Assembly: GCA_965216905.1 (NCBI GenBank)
Contig: OZ244213.1
Coordinates: forward strand, 1,612,001-1,676,000
Direction: 5' to 3'
From: G965216905 sp965216905
GTDB taxonomy: Bacteria > Actinomycetota > Acidimicrobiia > Spongiisociales > ZC4RG35
Length of the DNA stretch: 64,000 bases
This document shows positions 8,721-17,450 of this stretch, one piece after another. The position numbers and the translations under genes are program-made. How positions within the stretch are numbered: the stretch's first letter is position 1; the number at the start of each line of letters is the position of its first letter. The notes under the pieces were generated by a model. That model did no database searches, was not told where the DNA came from, and was given only the letters and a program-made list of their open reading frames with translations.

Positions 8721-9218
8721 ATGATGAGACGATGGATCCTGATGGCGATGCTGACGCTGGTGGTCGCGGCCTGCGGCGGAGATGCCGACTCGGCGGCCGA
8801 CACCGCTGCCGACGCTGCCGACGCTGCCGCCGATGCGACGAGCGGCGAGGCCGTCGATGCGGGTGCGGCGGACGGTGGGTCGTCCCTCGGTGTCGGCTCG
8901 AGCGACCTCGGCGACTTCCTGGTCGACGGTGACGGCGTCACCTTGTACCTGTTCGTCCCCGACGAGTCGGGCGAGCCGACCTGTTACGAGGACTGCGCAT
9001 CCAAATGGCCGCCGCTCACCGCCGAGGTCGGTGCCGGCGCCGGTGTCGACGCCGGGCTGATCGGGTCGGTCGAACGCACCGATGGCTCGACCCAGGTCAC
9101 CTACAACGGTTGGCCGTTGTACTACTTCGCCGGTGATTCGGCCGCCGGAGACACCAACGGCCAGGGCGTTGGTGAGAACTGGTTCGTCATCAGCCCCGCC
9201 GGAGACACCGTGCGCTGA
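8721..9218 (+). CDS. Secreted-repeat lipoprotein (COG4315, YxFxxD motif)
   Basis: 165 residues. The lipoprotein signal is MMRRWILMAMLTLVVAACGG with Cys at the lipobox. An Ala/Asp-rich linker of about 35 residues, encoded by near-repeats of gccgacgct, follows. Two YxFxxD repeats (LYLFVPD and LYYFAGD) sit in a CYEDCASKWPPL and VTYNGWPLYYF context. This family is exported, and its function is not established. GAGAGGAG precedes the ATG at 8721; the ATG at 8724 is equally usable. The gene ends at a strong hairpin. Confidence 0.9.
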   Translation: MMRRWILMAMLTLVVAACGGDADSAADTAADAADAAADATSGEAVDAGAADGGSSLGVGSSDLGDFLVDGDGVTLYLFVPDESGEPTCYEDCASKWPPLTAEVGAGAGVDAGLIGSVERTDGSTQVTYNGWPLYYFAGDSAAGDTNGQGVGENWFVISPAGDTVR

Positions 9219-9226
9219 CGCCAGGT

Positions 9227-9264
9227 GTGGGAGGGCGTGCCAAGCACTCGGAACGCCCTCCCAC
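9227..9264. terminator. Bidirectional terminator hairpin
   Basis: A perfect 12-bp stem (GTGGGAGGGCGT at 9227-9238 with its complement at 9253-9264) closes a 14-base loop. It lies between the converging ends of the lipoprotein and sirtuin genes. No U tract is present, as is common in GC-rich actinobacteria. Confidence 0.65.
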
Positions 9265-9300
9265 CCGCCGCCTCATCCGAATCGGCCGCCTCCGATGGGG

Positions 9301-10077
9301 TCAGTTCGCGAGGAGCACGTCGACCAGCGCCGGGAGGGCGTCGCCCGCCGATGCGTCGATGCGGACCGCCGCGGTGTGGTCGTGGTCGGTCGGACCGAGA
9401 TTCACGATGATGAGCGGCGCACTCCGGCGGACCGGCTCCAACGCCATGTCGGTGGCGGGATAGACCGACATCGTGGAGCCCACTGCGATGACCGCGTCGG
9501 CGCCTTCGGCGAACGACTCCGCCTTGGCGATCTCGGCCGGCGGGAGCATCTCGCCGAACAGGACCGTGGTGGGCTTCACGATCGAGTGGCAGGCAGGGCA
9601 CCGGGGATCCGCCATGCCGTCATCGACCCACGCCAGCACTTCCTCGGTCGGCCACTCTCGACCGCACGCCGTGCATCGTGTTCGCTTGACATTGCCGTGC
9701 ACTTCGGCGATCGCTTCGGCCGGCAGACCGGCGGCGTGGTGCAGCCCATCGATGTTCTGGGTGATGCACCCGATCATCCGACCCGACTCCCACAGGCGGG
9801 TCACGGCGTGGTGGGCACGGTTCGGCTCTGCGGCCGACCGCGCTCCCCACAGCTCCCCGGATCGGTGCATTTCCCATCGCCGCATGCGGACCTCGGCCGA
9901 CGCCAGGTAGCGCTGGATCGTGAAGTCGCCTGGGTCGAGTTTCGACCAGATCCCGTCAGGTCCGCGGAAGTCGGGGATGCCCGACTCGGTCGAGATGCCG
10001 GCGCCGGTGAAGATGAGAATGCGCTCGGCGGTCCCGAGGACGCGAGCCGCCTCGCCGAGCTGCTGGTCGGGCGGCAC
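9301..10077 (-). CDS. cobB: NAD-dependent protein deacylase, Sir2 family
   Basis: 258 residues. Removes acetyl or other acyl groups from lysine using NAD and releases nicotinamide, which the PncA/PncB pair in this window could recycle. Motifs in order: FTGAGISTESGIPDFRG near residue 24, ITQNIDGLHHAAG, catalytic His in EVHGN, a four-Cys zinc site (CTAC and CPAC), then GSTMSVYPA and IIVNLGPTDHD. The active-site pattern is complete. It is probably co-transcribed with the small gene upstream (33-base gap). Confidence 0.93.
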   Translation of the reverse strand: MPPDQQLGEAARVLGTAERILIFTGAGISTESGIPDFRGPDGIWSKLDPGDFTIQRYLASAEVRMRRWEMHRSGELWGARSAAEPNRAHHAVTRLWESGRMIGCITQNIDGLHHAAGLPAEAIAEVHGNVKRTRCTACGREWPTEEVLAWVDDGMADPRCPACHSIVKPTTVLFGEMLPPAEIAKAESFAEGADAVIAVGSTMSVYPATDMALEPVRRSAPLIIVNLGPTDHDHTAAVRIDASAGDALPALVDVLLAN

Positions 10078-10110
10078 CGGTATGGGGAAAGCCCTGGTTG
10101 CGGCGACGGC

Positions 10111-10278
10111 TCAGGCGATGCCGGCGGGCTGGCGGTCGAGCTCCGCCTCGAGCTCGGCGATGATGGAGCGGACGTCGAGCGCGAAGTCGACGATGTGGCC
10201 GGGAAGCGCGGCGCCGTGCTTTTCCAGGAAGAGGTCCACGACGTCTGCCCGTGTGGTGAGTTCGGTAGTCTCGGTCAT
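10111..10278 (-). CDS. Small conserved-looking hypothetical protein
   Basis: 55 residues, acidic and mostly helical (MTETTELTTRADVVDLFLEK, then a VDFALDVRSIIAELEAELDR helix). The start ATG at 10278 is preceded by GGAGGACACC, a strong ribosome site. It lies 33 bases upstream of the sirtuin gene on the same strand and is likely co-transcribed with it. No family is recognised. The composition and ribosome site argue for a real gene. Confidence 0.6.
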   Translation of the reverse strand: MTETTELTTRADVVDLFLEKHGAALPGHIVDFALDVRSIIAELEAELDRQPAGIA

Positions 10279-10379
10279 GGTGTCCTCCAGCCATGTCATG
10301 AGGAGTTCGTGCGATCACCCGTTTCAACACCGGGCGGGTCGCTTTCGTTCCGTCGGCAACACCGTAGCCGTCTTGAGGG

Positions 10380-11879
10380 CTATCTCTTCACATCCGGTCG
10401 CTGCTGCACCGCGCGCGTCCGGAGGGTGTACACCGAGTCGCCGCTCAGCACCCCGCCCCGCCCGAACAGGCGCCCGAACTGCCAGTTGGAGAGGCCGAGT
10501 TCGGGTCGGCCGAGCGCGTATTGGCCGTCGACCCAGCGGGTGAAGCCGTTCCCCACGAAGGGCGCGTCGATCCGGGCGAAGAAGCGTTCCTGCTCCTCGG
10601 GATCGTCGGAGATCAGACTGGCGGCGAATCGGGGACTGTGCCGGTTGAACAGGTCGATGGCCTCGTCGACGGAGTCGACGAGCAGCAAGGTCATCTCAGG
10701 GCTGTCCTCCCACTCCCACTCCATGCCGACCAGGTCCCGGTCGATGCGCTCGGTCATCGGCTCGGTCGCCGTACCGCCCGCCCGACCGATCCGTCCTTCG
10801 GCCCACCACGCTTCCGGCACCAACTCCGATGCATCGTCCACGACATGGAGTTTCGGATCTACCCCCCGTTTCCTGGCGGCTGCTTCGAGGCCCCCGAGCA
10901 CCGCCGGGACGATTCTCTCGGCGTGCCCTCGGAGGACCGCACAGGTGTTGAGCGTGTTGCAGACCTTTCGGTCGAGGGAGTTGCGAACCACGTCGCCGAC
11001 GGCGTCCTCATCGGCCGCCTGTCCGGTGACCATCCATGCGCCACCGGTCCCGTGCAGGCTGACCGGCGTACCCGCCTGACGGGCGACGGCTCCCAGCTGA
11101 GCAACGGCCGGGCCCGATCCTCGGGCAACGGCCAGTGCCAAGCGCTCATCGGAGAACATTGCCCAGCCGGCCGCGTGGCTGGCGGCATCCACCAAGCTCA
11201 CCGCCCCGGCAGGCAGACCTGCATCCGACAGGGCCGGCTCGAGCGCGGCTGCCACGATCGCCCGGGCGGTTCCCAAGGCATCGGAGCCGATGCGGAACAC
11301 CACCGTGTTGCCGCTGCGCAACACGCCGGTGGCGTCGGCGAAGACGTTCGGCCTTCCCTCGAAAACGAAGCCCACCACGCCGAGGCCGGAGCGAATGACC
11401 TCGACTCGCAACCCGTCGTGCTGGACGGTTTCGATGGTCTGGCCCCGGAGATCGGGGGTCTGCGCCCATCCCCGGAGACCATCGATCATGTCGGACCGCA
11501 TGGTTGGCGTCAGCATGAGCCGGGTCGTCGAACGGCCGCGCTCGGAAGCCCGTTCCACATCCTGTCGGTTCGCCTCGTGGATTGCTTCGAAGATCCCGTC
11601 GTCGGCGAGTCGATCGGCGAATGCGTCGTAGAAGGCATCGAGCTGGCTGGAATCGACGAGGCCCATCTCTCCGAACGCGCGGTGGGCACGGTCGACGGCC
11701 GTGGCCGCCTTCTCGTACTCCGCCTGCGGAATGTGGAGGATCGCTCCGGTGTCCTGCACGACGACGATGCGATCGCCGGGTCGAAAGGCTGCGGCGAGAT
11801 CGGCGCTCACCGTCGTCTGGCGGTCGCCCCCGTACGGGATTGTCATCCCGGCGTGGAGGGAGCGGAGGGTTTCATCCAT
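10380..11879 (-). CDS. Glutamate-5-semialdehyde dehydrogenase-like protein (ProA-like)
   Basis: 499 residues, longer than the roughly 420 usual for ProA. The ALDH-fold core has GVVGFVFEGRPNVFADATG, RSGNTVVFRIG, the catalytic-Cys region DRKVCNTLNTCAVL and a C-terminal RFAASLISDD with HHSPRF-like NRHSPRF. This is the ProA pattern: reduction of gamma-glutamyl phosphate in proline synthesis. About 90 extra N-terminal residues (MDETLRSLHAGMTIPYGG onward) have no ProA counterpart I recognise. No proB kinase gene is adjacent, so the substrate may differ. The start is ATG at 11879. Confidence 0.75.
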   Translation of the reverse strand: MDETLRSLHAGMTIPYGGDRQTTVSADLAAAFRPGDRIVVVQDTGAILHIPQAEYEKAATAVDRAHRAFGEMGLVDSSQLDAFYDAFADRLADDGIFEAIHEANRQDVERASERGRSTTRLMLTPTMRSDMIDGLRGWAQTPDLRGQTIETVQHDGLRVEVIRSGLGVVGFVFEGRPNVFADATGVLRSGNTVVFRIGSDALGTARAIVAAALEPALSDAGLPAGAVSLVDAASHAAGWAMFSDERLALAVARGSGPAVAQLGAVARQAGTPVSLHGTGGAWMVTGQAADEDAVGDVVRNSLDRKVCNTLNTCAVLRGHAERIVPAVLGGLEAAARKRGVDPKLHVVDDASELVPEAWWAEGRIGRAGGTATEPMTERIDRDLVGMEWEWEDSPEMTLLLVDSVDEAIDLFNRHSPRFAASLISDDPEEQERFFARIDAPFVGNGFTRWVDGQYALGRPELGLSNWQFGRLFGRGGVLSGDSVYTLRTRAVQQRPDVKR

Positions 11880-11934
11880 GGCTCCGATGGTACCGAGGGC
11901 GGTTACCCTGTCCGTCCGCAGGAGGTATGCGTTC

Positions 11935-12789
11935 ATGGCGAAATGGGACCGGATCACCACACGAGGCAACGTCGACGATCGACGGGGCCGGAGCACGGGC
12001 CCGGTGGTGGCCGGTGGTATCGGCGGACTGGGCATCATCGGGGTCATCCTGATGCTGCTGTTCGGCGGCGGAGGGGCGGGGGGACTCGAGGACATCCTCA
12101 ACCAGATTCAGGCGCCGGCTCCTCAGCAGCAGATCGACCAGGGGGAGTTCGAGGGACAGGACGACTACGAGGTGTTCGCGTCCCAGGTGCTCGGCTCCAC
12201 CAACGACACGTGGAACGCCATCTTCGCCGAGAACGGTCGCGAGTACACCGAGCCGACGCTGGTGCTCTTCCGAAATGCCACGCAGTCGGCGTGCGGCGGG
12301 GCCAACTCGCAGGTCGGCCCGCACTATTGCCCGCTCGATGAGACCATCTACCTCGATGAGACGTTCTTCGACGAGGTGCTGACGCGGTTTGGTGCCGAGG
12401 GCGGCGACGTCGCCGAGGCGTACGTCCTCGCTCACGAAGTGGGTCACCACGTGCAGAACGAACTGAACATCATGGACGAGGTACAGCGCTTGCAGCGGAG
12501 CGCCTCCTCTCAGGCCGAGGCGAACGAATGGTCGGTCCGTCTGGAGCTACAGGCCGACTGTTTTGCCGGCGTGTGGGCGAACACGATCAAGTCGCAGGTG
12601 GATCTCGGTCCCGAGATCGGCGAGGCGATCGATGCCGCCGAGGCCGTCGGCGACGACCGGATCCAGGAGACCATTCAGGGCCGGACCAATCCGGAGAGCT
12701 GGACGCACGGTTCATCTGCGCAGCGGGTCGAGTGGTTCAACCGAGGTTACAACTCGGGTGACGCCTCGACCTGCGACACGTTCTCCTGA
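11935..12789 (+). CDS. Neutral zinc metallopeptidase (YpfJ family)
   Basis: 284 residues. The N-terminus is polar, with a single membrane anchor (GGIGGLGIIGVILMLLFGGG). The catalytic domain carries CGGANSQVGPHYCPLDETIYLD and the zinc site AHEVGHHVQ (HExxH), then LELQADCFAGVWAN with the third acidic ligand, and WTHGSSAQRVEWFNRGY near the end. All are hallmarks of the YpfJ/PF04228 putative neutral zinc peptidases. Likely membrane-anchored facing outward. GGAGG stands eight bases before the ATG at 11935. It diverges from the ProA-like gene. Confidence 0.9.
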   Translation: MAKWDRITTRGNVDDRRGRSTGPVVAGGIGGLGIIGVILMLLFGGGGAGGLEDILNQIQAPAPQQQIDQGEFEGQDDYEVFASQVLGSTNDTWNAIFAENGREYTEPTLVLFRNATQSACGGANSQVGPHYCPLDETIYLDETFFDEVLTRFGAEGGDVAEAYVLAHEVGHHVQNELNIMDEVQRLQRSASSQAEANEWSVRLELQADCFAGVWANTIKSQVDLGPEIGEAIDAAEAVGDDRIQETIQGRTNPESWTHGSSAQRVEWFNRGYNSGDASTCDTFS

Positions 12790-12825
12790 TCGCACCGGCA
12801 CGACCGGGCACTCACACGGTCGGCG

Positions 12826-14199
12826 TCATGCCACCGAGGCCAGATCCCGGCGTTCGCCGGCGATGTCTGCGACCGTTTTCGGCTGTGCGATGGGGAGATC
12901 GAACCAGAACACCGTCATGTCGCCTTCCCGGGCGTAGTGCATCTCGGTTCCCATGAGCGCTGCCAGGTTGTAGGCGACCGACAGCCCGATGCCGATGCTG
13001 CCCGTGATGAGCGGTGTGTGGCCGCCGTGCGCGAAGGAGGCGTCGGGATCGATCCCTTCGGCGATCCCGTCGCCATGGTCCACCACCGAGATCCGGTACG
13101 CCCCCTCCACCTCCATCCCGACGACCATGCGCCTCCCGTCACCATGGCGAATCGCATTGGAGATCAGGTTGCGCATGACGTGTTTGAGCTGCAGCGGATC
13201 GGCGGAGACATGTCCGTCGTCCATCTCGACCTGGACCGCTCTTCCCTCGTCACCGAAGCCCTCCAGCACGTTCTCCACCGCCTTCTCGGCAGAGATGACC
13301 GTCGGGCGGGTGCTCATCAACCCGTCGCCGAGTCGCATGGTGGCCAGCAGGTCCTCGACCATTCGGGACAGCTCGTTGGATTGGCTGTGGACCGTCCCGC
13401 TCAACTCTTGGAGCAGCGCCCGATCTTGGTCACCGCTGGGTCCGTGCAGGGTCTCCATCATGGCGGCGGCGAACCCGGTGATGGCGGTCAGCGGGGTTCG
13501 GAGCTCGTGGGAGAGTCCGGCGATCAGGCTCTCCTTGGCCGATGCCACCTCCTCGCGACGTCGGAGTGCCTCCTCCCGGCGCAGGCGATCGATCCGACCC
13601 CTGGTGAGGCGCCGGTAGACGAACAAGGCCAGCGCGGGAGCGACGAGCGCGACCGTGAAGCTGGCGACTCGGGCGAAGTCCCCGGCGGCCCCTCCTTCGG
13701 CGGCGACGTCCCGGGCGAGGTCTCCTCGTAGAACGCGGACCTGGTCGGTGATGTGCTCGATGGAGGCCAGGAACGTCCTGGTCTGTTCGTCGAGGTCGGG
13801 CACCGATGCCGCTTCGCCGGCGTCGCGAACCGTCTCCCAGTTCCGCTTGACCAGCAGGATCTCGGTGGCGAGGTCGATTTCGGCTGACCCGGTGTCCAGG
13901 ACCTCTGCCTGGTGAATGAAGGCCGCGGCAGCGGTTCCGGTGCTCGTCAGTGCATCAGCGGCGGATTCCCCGGAGGCGAGATTGGCATTCCCCGCCTCGA
14001 TCAGCGTGACGGTGATGGCCAGGTCGGCGCGGGTCACCGCGGCGGCCGTCAGCACCCGCTCGGCTTGAGAGAGACGGGTTGCAGAGTCGGCCAGCCGCCG
14101 GGCCTGGTCACTCGACCCGAAGACCATGGCACCGGTCATCACCACCAGCAACGACGCGCCCGCCATCACCATCGAGACCGGGACTCGAGACAGTTTCAC
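12826..14199 (-). CDS. Orphan membrane sensor histidine kinase
   Basis: 457 residues. TM1 spans roughly residues 8-28. An extracytoplasmic helical sensor of about 150 residues (resembling CHASE3 or MCP-sensor helices) precedes TM2 near 175-195. The HisKA domain has phospho-acceptor His231 in GLSHELRTPLTAI. The HATPase domain shows NLISNAIRHGDG (N box), VVDHGDGIAEG (G1) and SIGIGLSVAYNLA (G2). No response-regulator gene is adjacent, so its partner is elsewhere. It diverges from the Thr-rich protein gene at 14265. Confidence 0.9.
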   Translation of the reverse strand: MKLSRVPVSMVMAGASLLVVMTGAMVFGSSDQARRLADSATRLSQAERVLTAAAVTRADLAITVTLIEAGNANLASGESAADALTSTGTAAAAFIHQAEVLDTGSAEIDLATEILLVKRNWETVRDAGEAASVPDLDEQTRTFLASIEHITDQVRVLRGDLARDVAAEGGAAGDFARVASFTVALVAPALALFVYRRLTRGRIDRLRREEALRRREEVASAKESLIAGLSHELRTPLTAITGFAAAMMETLHGPSGDQDRALLQELSGTVHSQSNELSRMVEDLLATMRLGDGLMSTRPTVISAEKAVENVLEGFGDEGRAVQVEMDDGHVSADPLQLKHVMRNLISNAIRHGDGRRMVVGMEVEGAYRISVVDHGDGIAEGIDPDASFAHGGHTPLITGSIGIGLSVAYNLAALMGTEMHYAREGDMTVFWFDLPIAQPKTVADIAGERRDLASVA

Positions 14200-14264
14200 C
14201 CGGTGCCTGTCGGCGACGGGCGATGTGATTCAAGATTTTCGGCGCCACGGACGAAACACGCATC

Positions 14265-15341
14265 ATGGGGCGACGGATTCTCACGACGTTGGCGCTGGGC
14301 GTTGGGTTGCTGCTCGTCCCGATCGGGCCCGCCTGGGCCGTGGGAGGGGGAGCGACCCCGAGCGAGGGTCATCCCGGCGACACCATCACGGTGTGGATAT
14401 CGGACTTTCCAAAATGGTCGGAAACCAACCTCTGCTGGGATGAAGCCGGCTGCGCGGACCTCGGTACGATCACGACCGGCTACTTCGGATACGGCCTGAC
14501 CTTCGTGGACGTTCCGATCGGAGTCGCCCCGGGCCAGTACCGCATCCATGTGTGTCTTCCCCGCGACAACAACCCCTGCAAGGTGCACGCGTCAGTTCCG
14601 TTCGACGTCCTGGAAGAGCCCGTCCCGGTATCGGATCCCACGACGACGTCGACGAGTTCCACCACCACGTCGACAACCTCCACCACCACCTCGACCACGA
14701 CGACGGTTCCACCCTCCACAACCACCACCACCCGCCCGCCGCCGACCACGACCGCGCCCCCACCCACCACCGCAGTCCCTCCGACCACCTCGGCGCCTCC
14801 CGGTACGACCACGACCACGGTTCGACCGACCACCACGTCGGTTCCCGAGCCGGCGTCGTCGTCCTCTACGACCCGACCCTCAGTCGAAGACCGCGATGAG
14901 ACCGTGGCCGTTCCGCCGGCCGGTGACGAAGGTCCGTCCGACCCATCGGGCGATGGTCCGGGAGAGGCTCCGAGCGGAGACCCGGGGCGGGCTCCGGTCC
15001 GGTCCCTACCCCTCGAGGGGGAGACGAGCTTCCTATCCGCCGCCGAGGCGACCGATCCGGTCGAGGTCGGACCGGCCGGCGGATTCGACAACTTCGACGA
15101 GCACCGGGTCTTGGCATGGGTCCGGGGGACGCTGCCGGAAGGCCCGGGCGCGTTCGTTCTCGGTCCGTTGGTGTTGCTGACGATTCTCGCTCGGGCGATG
15201 GTTTCGGCGGGAGCCGGGCTCGTCGCTCCGCTCTCGTTCCTCGCCAGCTATCTGATCATGATCTCGCTCGACCGCCGGGACCGCACCGGCCCGCCGTGGA
15301 AGCGCCTCGCAGCCTCGATGAGCGCCATCGGCAGACCCTGA
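14265..15341 (+). CDS. Secreted Thr/Pro-rich surface protein with C-terminal membrane segment
   Basis: 358 residues. The signal peptide is MGRRILTTLALGVGLLLVPIGPAWA. A folded domain of about 95 residues follows, with GDTITVWISDF and four cysteines (CWDEAGC, CLPRDNNPC), suggesting disulfides and an Ig-like strand pattern. An 80-residue low-complexity Thr/Ser/Pro tract comes next, then an acidic spacer. The C-terminus has one or two hydrophobic segments (FVLGPLVLLTILARAMVSAG, then LVAPLSFLASYLIMISL). It looks like a stalked, possibly O-mannosylated cell-surface protein. Function is unknown. Confidence 0.8.
   Translation: MGRRILTTLALGVGLLLVPIGPAWAVGGGATPSEGHPGDTITVWISDFPKWSETNLCWDEAGCADLGTITTGYFGYGLTFVDVPIGVAPGQYRIHVCLPRDNNPCKVHASVPFDVLEEPVPVSDPTTTSTSSTTTSTTSTTTSTTTTVPPSTTTTTRPPPTTTAPPPTTAVPPTTSAPPGTTTTTVRPTTTSVPEPASSSSTTRPSVEDRDETVAVPPAGDEGPSDPSGDGPGEAPSGDPGRAPVRSLPLEGETSFLSAAEATDPVEVGPAGGFDNFDEHRVLAWVRGTLPEGPGAFVLGPLVLLTILARAMVSAGAGLVAPLSFLASYLIMISLDRRDRTGPPWKRLAASMSAIGRP
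14636..14878 (+). repeat. Low-complexity ACC/ACG tract encoding a Thr-rich stalk
   Basis: A degenerate array of ACC, ACG and TCC codons encodes runs such as TTTSTSSTTTSTTSTTT and Pro-rich TTTTTRPPPTTTAPPP. The imprecise units suggest old slippage rather than a recent expansion. It is inside the surface-protein gene and in frame throughout. Confidence 0.8.
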
Positions 15342-15356
15342 GGATCCGGCGGTGCC

Positions 15357-16220
15357 TCAGCCGGGAGCGAGGACATCCTCCCTGTCGAACCCGAGCTCTC
15401 GACACAGCCCATCGAGCGCTTCGTCGTTCACCCCCGTCCACCGAAGGTCGTCGAGCGATTCGCTGATCGGGACGTCTCTCCGCAGCGTGGTCAGGGTGCG
15501 GTACAGCAACGCGTCGTCGCGATGAGCCTCGAGGGTGGTGGCGAGCTTGGCCGCTCCCCGAACCTTGACGTCCCACTCCGCCGGATCTTCCGGAATCGAT
15601 TCGATCCACTTCCAGCGTGCCAGGACGGTCGCCGCCGACTTGGCGCCCCAGCCCGGGAGTCCGGGCACGCCGTCGGCGGTATCGCCGACGAGAGCCAGGT
15701 AGTCGGGAATCGACTCCGGGTCGATGCCGAACTTCGAACGGACGCCGGATTCGTCGAGCCAGGTGCCGCGTATGCGGTCCCAGGAGACGACCTCGTCGCC
15801 GACAATGACCTGGGCCAGATCCTTGTCCGGTGAGCACATGACCACCTGTTCGACGTCGTCGGACCAGCGGAGGGCTGCCGTGGCGATCGCATCGTCGGCT
15901 TCGAAGTCGATCATGCTCCACACGGTGACGCCCAACGCGGCCACCGCCCGCTCGGCCAGTTCGAATTGGGCGCGGAGCTCGGGGTCGATGCCCTCGCCGG
16001 TCTTGTAGCCGTCGAACAGTTCGTTGCGGAACGACTCGATCACCGTGTCGAACGCGGCCGCAACGTGGCTGACGCCGGCCTCCCGGAGCAATCCGATCGT
16101 CGACCGCATGATCCCGTAGACGGCGTTCACGTTTCGGCCGTCGGGCGCCAGCCGAGTGTCCTTCCGCCCGTAGAACGCTCGGAAGAGCTCGAACGTGCCG
16201 TCGATGAGGTGCAGCCGCAT
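15357..16220 (-). CDS. 5'-3' exonuclease / flap endonuclease
   Basis: 287 residues matching the N-terminal nuclease domain of DNA polymerase I as a stand-alone protein. The acidic metal-binding cluster is visible: LHLIDGTFELFRAFYG, IDFEADDAIATAA, MCSPDKDLAQV, and LVGDTADGVPGLPGWGAKSAA (the helix-hairpin-helix site). It should act on 5' flaps or RNA primers. Actinobacteria often keep such a free copy beside full PolA (family knowledge). The start is ATG at 16220. Confidence 0.9.
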   Translation of the reverse strand: MRLHLIDGTFELFRAFYGRKDTRLAPDGRNVNAVYGIMRSTIGLLREAGVSHVAAAFDTVIESFRNELFDGYKTGEGIDPELRAQFELAERAVAALGVTVWSMIDFEADDAIATAALRWSDDVEQVVMCSPDKDLAQVIVGDEVVSWDRIRGTWLDESGVRSKFGIDPESIPDYLALVGDTADGVPGLPGWGAKSAATVLARWKWIESIPEDPAEWDVKVRGAAKLATTLEAHRDDALLYRTLTTLRRDVPISESLDDLRWTGVNDEALDGLCRELGFDREDVLAPG

Positions 16221-16304
16221 GACGGCCGATCCTACGTGCCGAGCTCAGACGTCGGGGTGGCCGACAGGCTCTCCCGATGTCAACCACCCCGCCGAGGAGG
16301 ACAG

Positions 16305-17450
16305 CTAAGAAAGGGAGCTGATGAAACGGCCGACCAGTTCGAAGTTGGCCTTCTCGTGTTTCCAGGACTCCGACCCGAAGACGTCGTAGAAGGGATCGGC
16401 CGTAACAACAACGACCATGTTCAGTTGTCCTACGAGGACGATCAACTGTCCGCCGTGTCCCCAGGCGAAGTTCACGTCGTAGTCGCCGATCTGGGCGGAC
16501 CACCACTGGTATCCATACCCGATGCTGCGGAAGTCACCGATGTTGCCGTGGGCGTCCTCTGAGTAGGTGTGCAGTGACTCACGCACCCAGTCGGCCGAGA
16601 TGACCTGCATGCCCTCATGTTCGCCATCGTTGAGATACAGCATCCCGAACTTGGCCGCGTCACGGGCACTGGCATGAAGTTCCCCTGCGGCCCAGTTGTA
16701 GCCATCCACGTCTTTCTTCCAGTCGCCGACCTCGCCTCCCAGGGGGTCGAAGAGATACGTTTGGGCAAGCGACTGGAGATCGGCGTCGCACGCCCGAGCC
16801 ACGATGATCCCCAACCAGTGAGTGGTCAGATTGCTGTACTGGAAGGCCGTCCCCGGGTCGCTGCTCAGTGGAGCATCTGCCACGAGATGCACATAATCAC
16901 CGGACCACACCGCCTCCCAGAGCTCCGGGTCGTCCTCCTCCGGTGGATAGCCAGCGCGCATCTGCAGCATCTCTCTGATCGTGATCTGGCTCTTTCGTGG
17001 ATCGTCGATCTGGTCGGCGAAGTCGGGGAAGAAGTCGATCATCTTCTGATCCACGCTGGTGAGGCATCCCTGATCCAACGCGATCCCGACGAGAGCAGAC
17101 GTGAAGCTCTTGGCCGCCGACTGCAGCAGCGGCTTCTGCGCGACCGAACCCCCGTTGAAGTAGTCCTCGGCGATCAGCCGACCGTCTTTCACCACCAGCA
17201 ACCCGTAGATGGTCTCCAGCTCGGCCGCGTCGAAGTAGAGCTCGGCCACCAACGTCGGGTCCAACCCCTGCTCGGCCGGCGTCGAGACCTTCCAGTCCCC
17301 ATCGGGTAGGGGTGCGAAGTCAACCGCTCCGAGCTCCTCCGGTGATGGGCCACCACATCCAGGCAACAAGGAAAGAATCATCACCGCCGCCATCAGGCCC
17401 CTCAGGCGGTGGTGGCGTCTTGGCGGGGGCGTCTCACCTCTGGATGTCAT
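16305..17450 (-). CDS. Serine hydrolase, class C beta-lactamase family, lipoprotein
   Basis: 381 residues. The basic N-terminus leads into LMAAVMILSLLPGCGG, a lipobox ending at Cys32. The catalytic set of class C / PBP-like hydrolases is present: Ser-x-x-Lys in LLQSAAKSFTSALVG, Tyr-x-Asn in FQYSNLTTHW, and His-Gly-Gly in WGHGGQLIVL. This group includes esterases, D-aminopeptidases and 6-aminohexanoate-dimer-type hydrolases; the substrate is unknown. Its start lies 17 bases inside the end of the DUF4386 gene, indicating an operon. Confidence 0.88.
   Translation of the reverse strand: MTSRGETPPPRRHHRLRGLMAAVMILSLLPGCGGPSPEELGAVDFAPLPDGDWKVSTPAEQGLDPTLVAELYFDAAELETIYGLLVVKDGRLIAEDYFNGGSVAQKPLLQSAAKSFTSALVGIALDQGCLTSVDQKMIDFFPDFADQIDDPRKSQITIREMLQMRAGYPPEEDDPELWEAVWSGDYVHLVADAPLSSDPGTAFQYSNLTTHWLGIIVARACDADLQSLAQTYLFDPLGGEVGDWKKDVDGYNWAAGELHASARDAAKFGMLYLNDGEHEGMQVISADWVRESLHTYSEDAHGNIGDFRSIGYGYQWWSAQIGDYDVNFAWGHGGQLIVLVGQLNMVVVVTADPFYDVFGSESWKHEKANFELVGRFISSLS

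Noticed and set aside
6959..8932. 657-codon plus-strand open frame opposite the acyl-CoA dehydrogenase
   Set aside because: High GC content makes long antisense frames common here; the minus strand has full catalytic motifs and the translation of this one is low in complexity.
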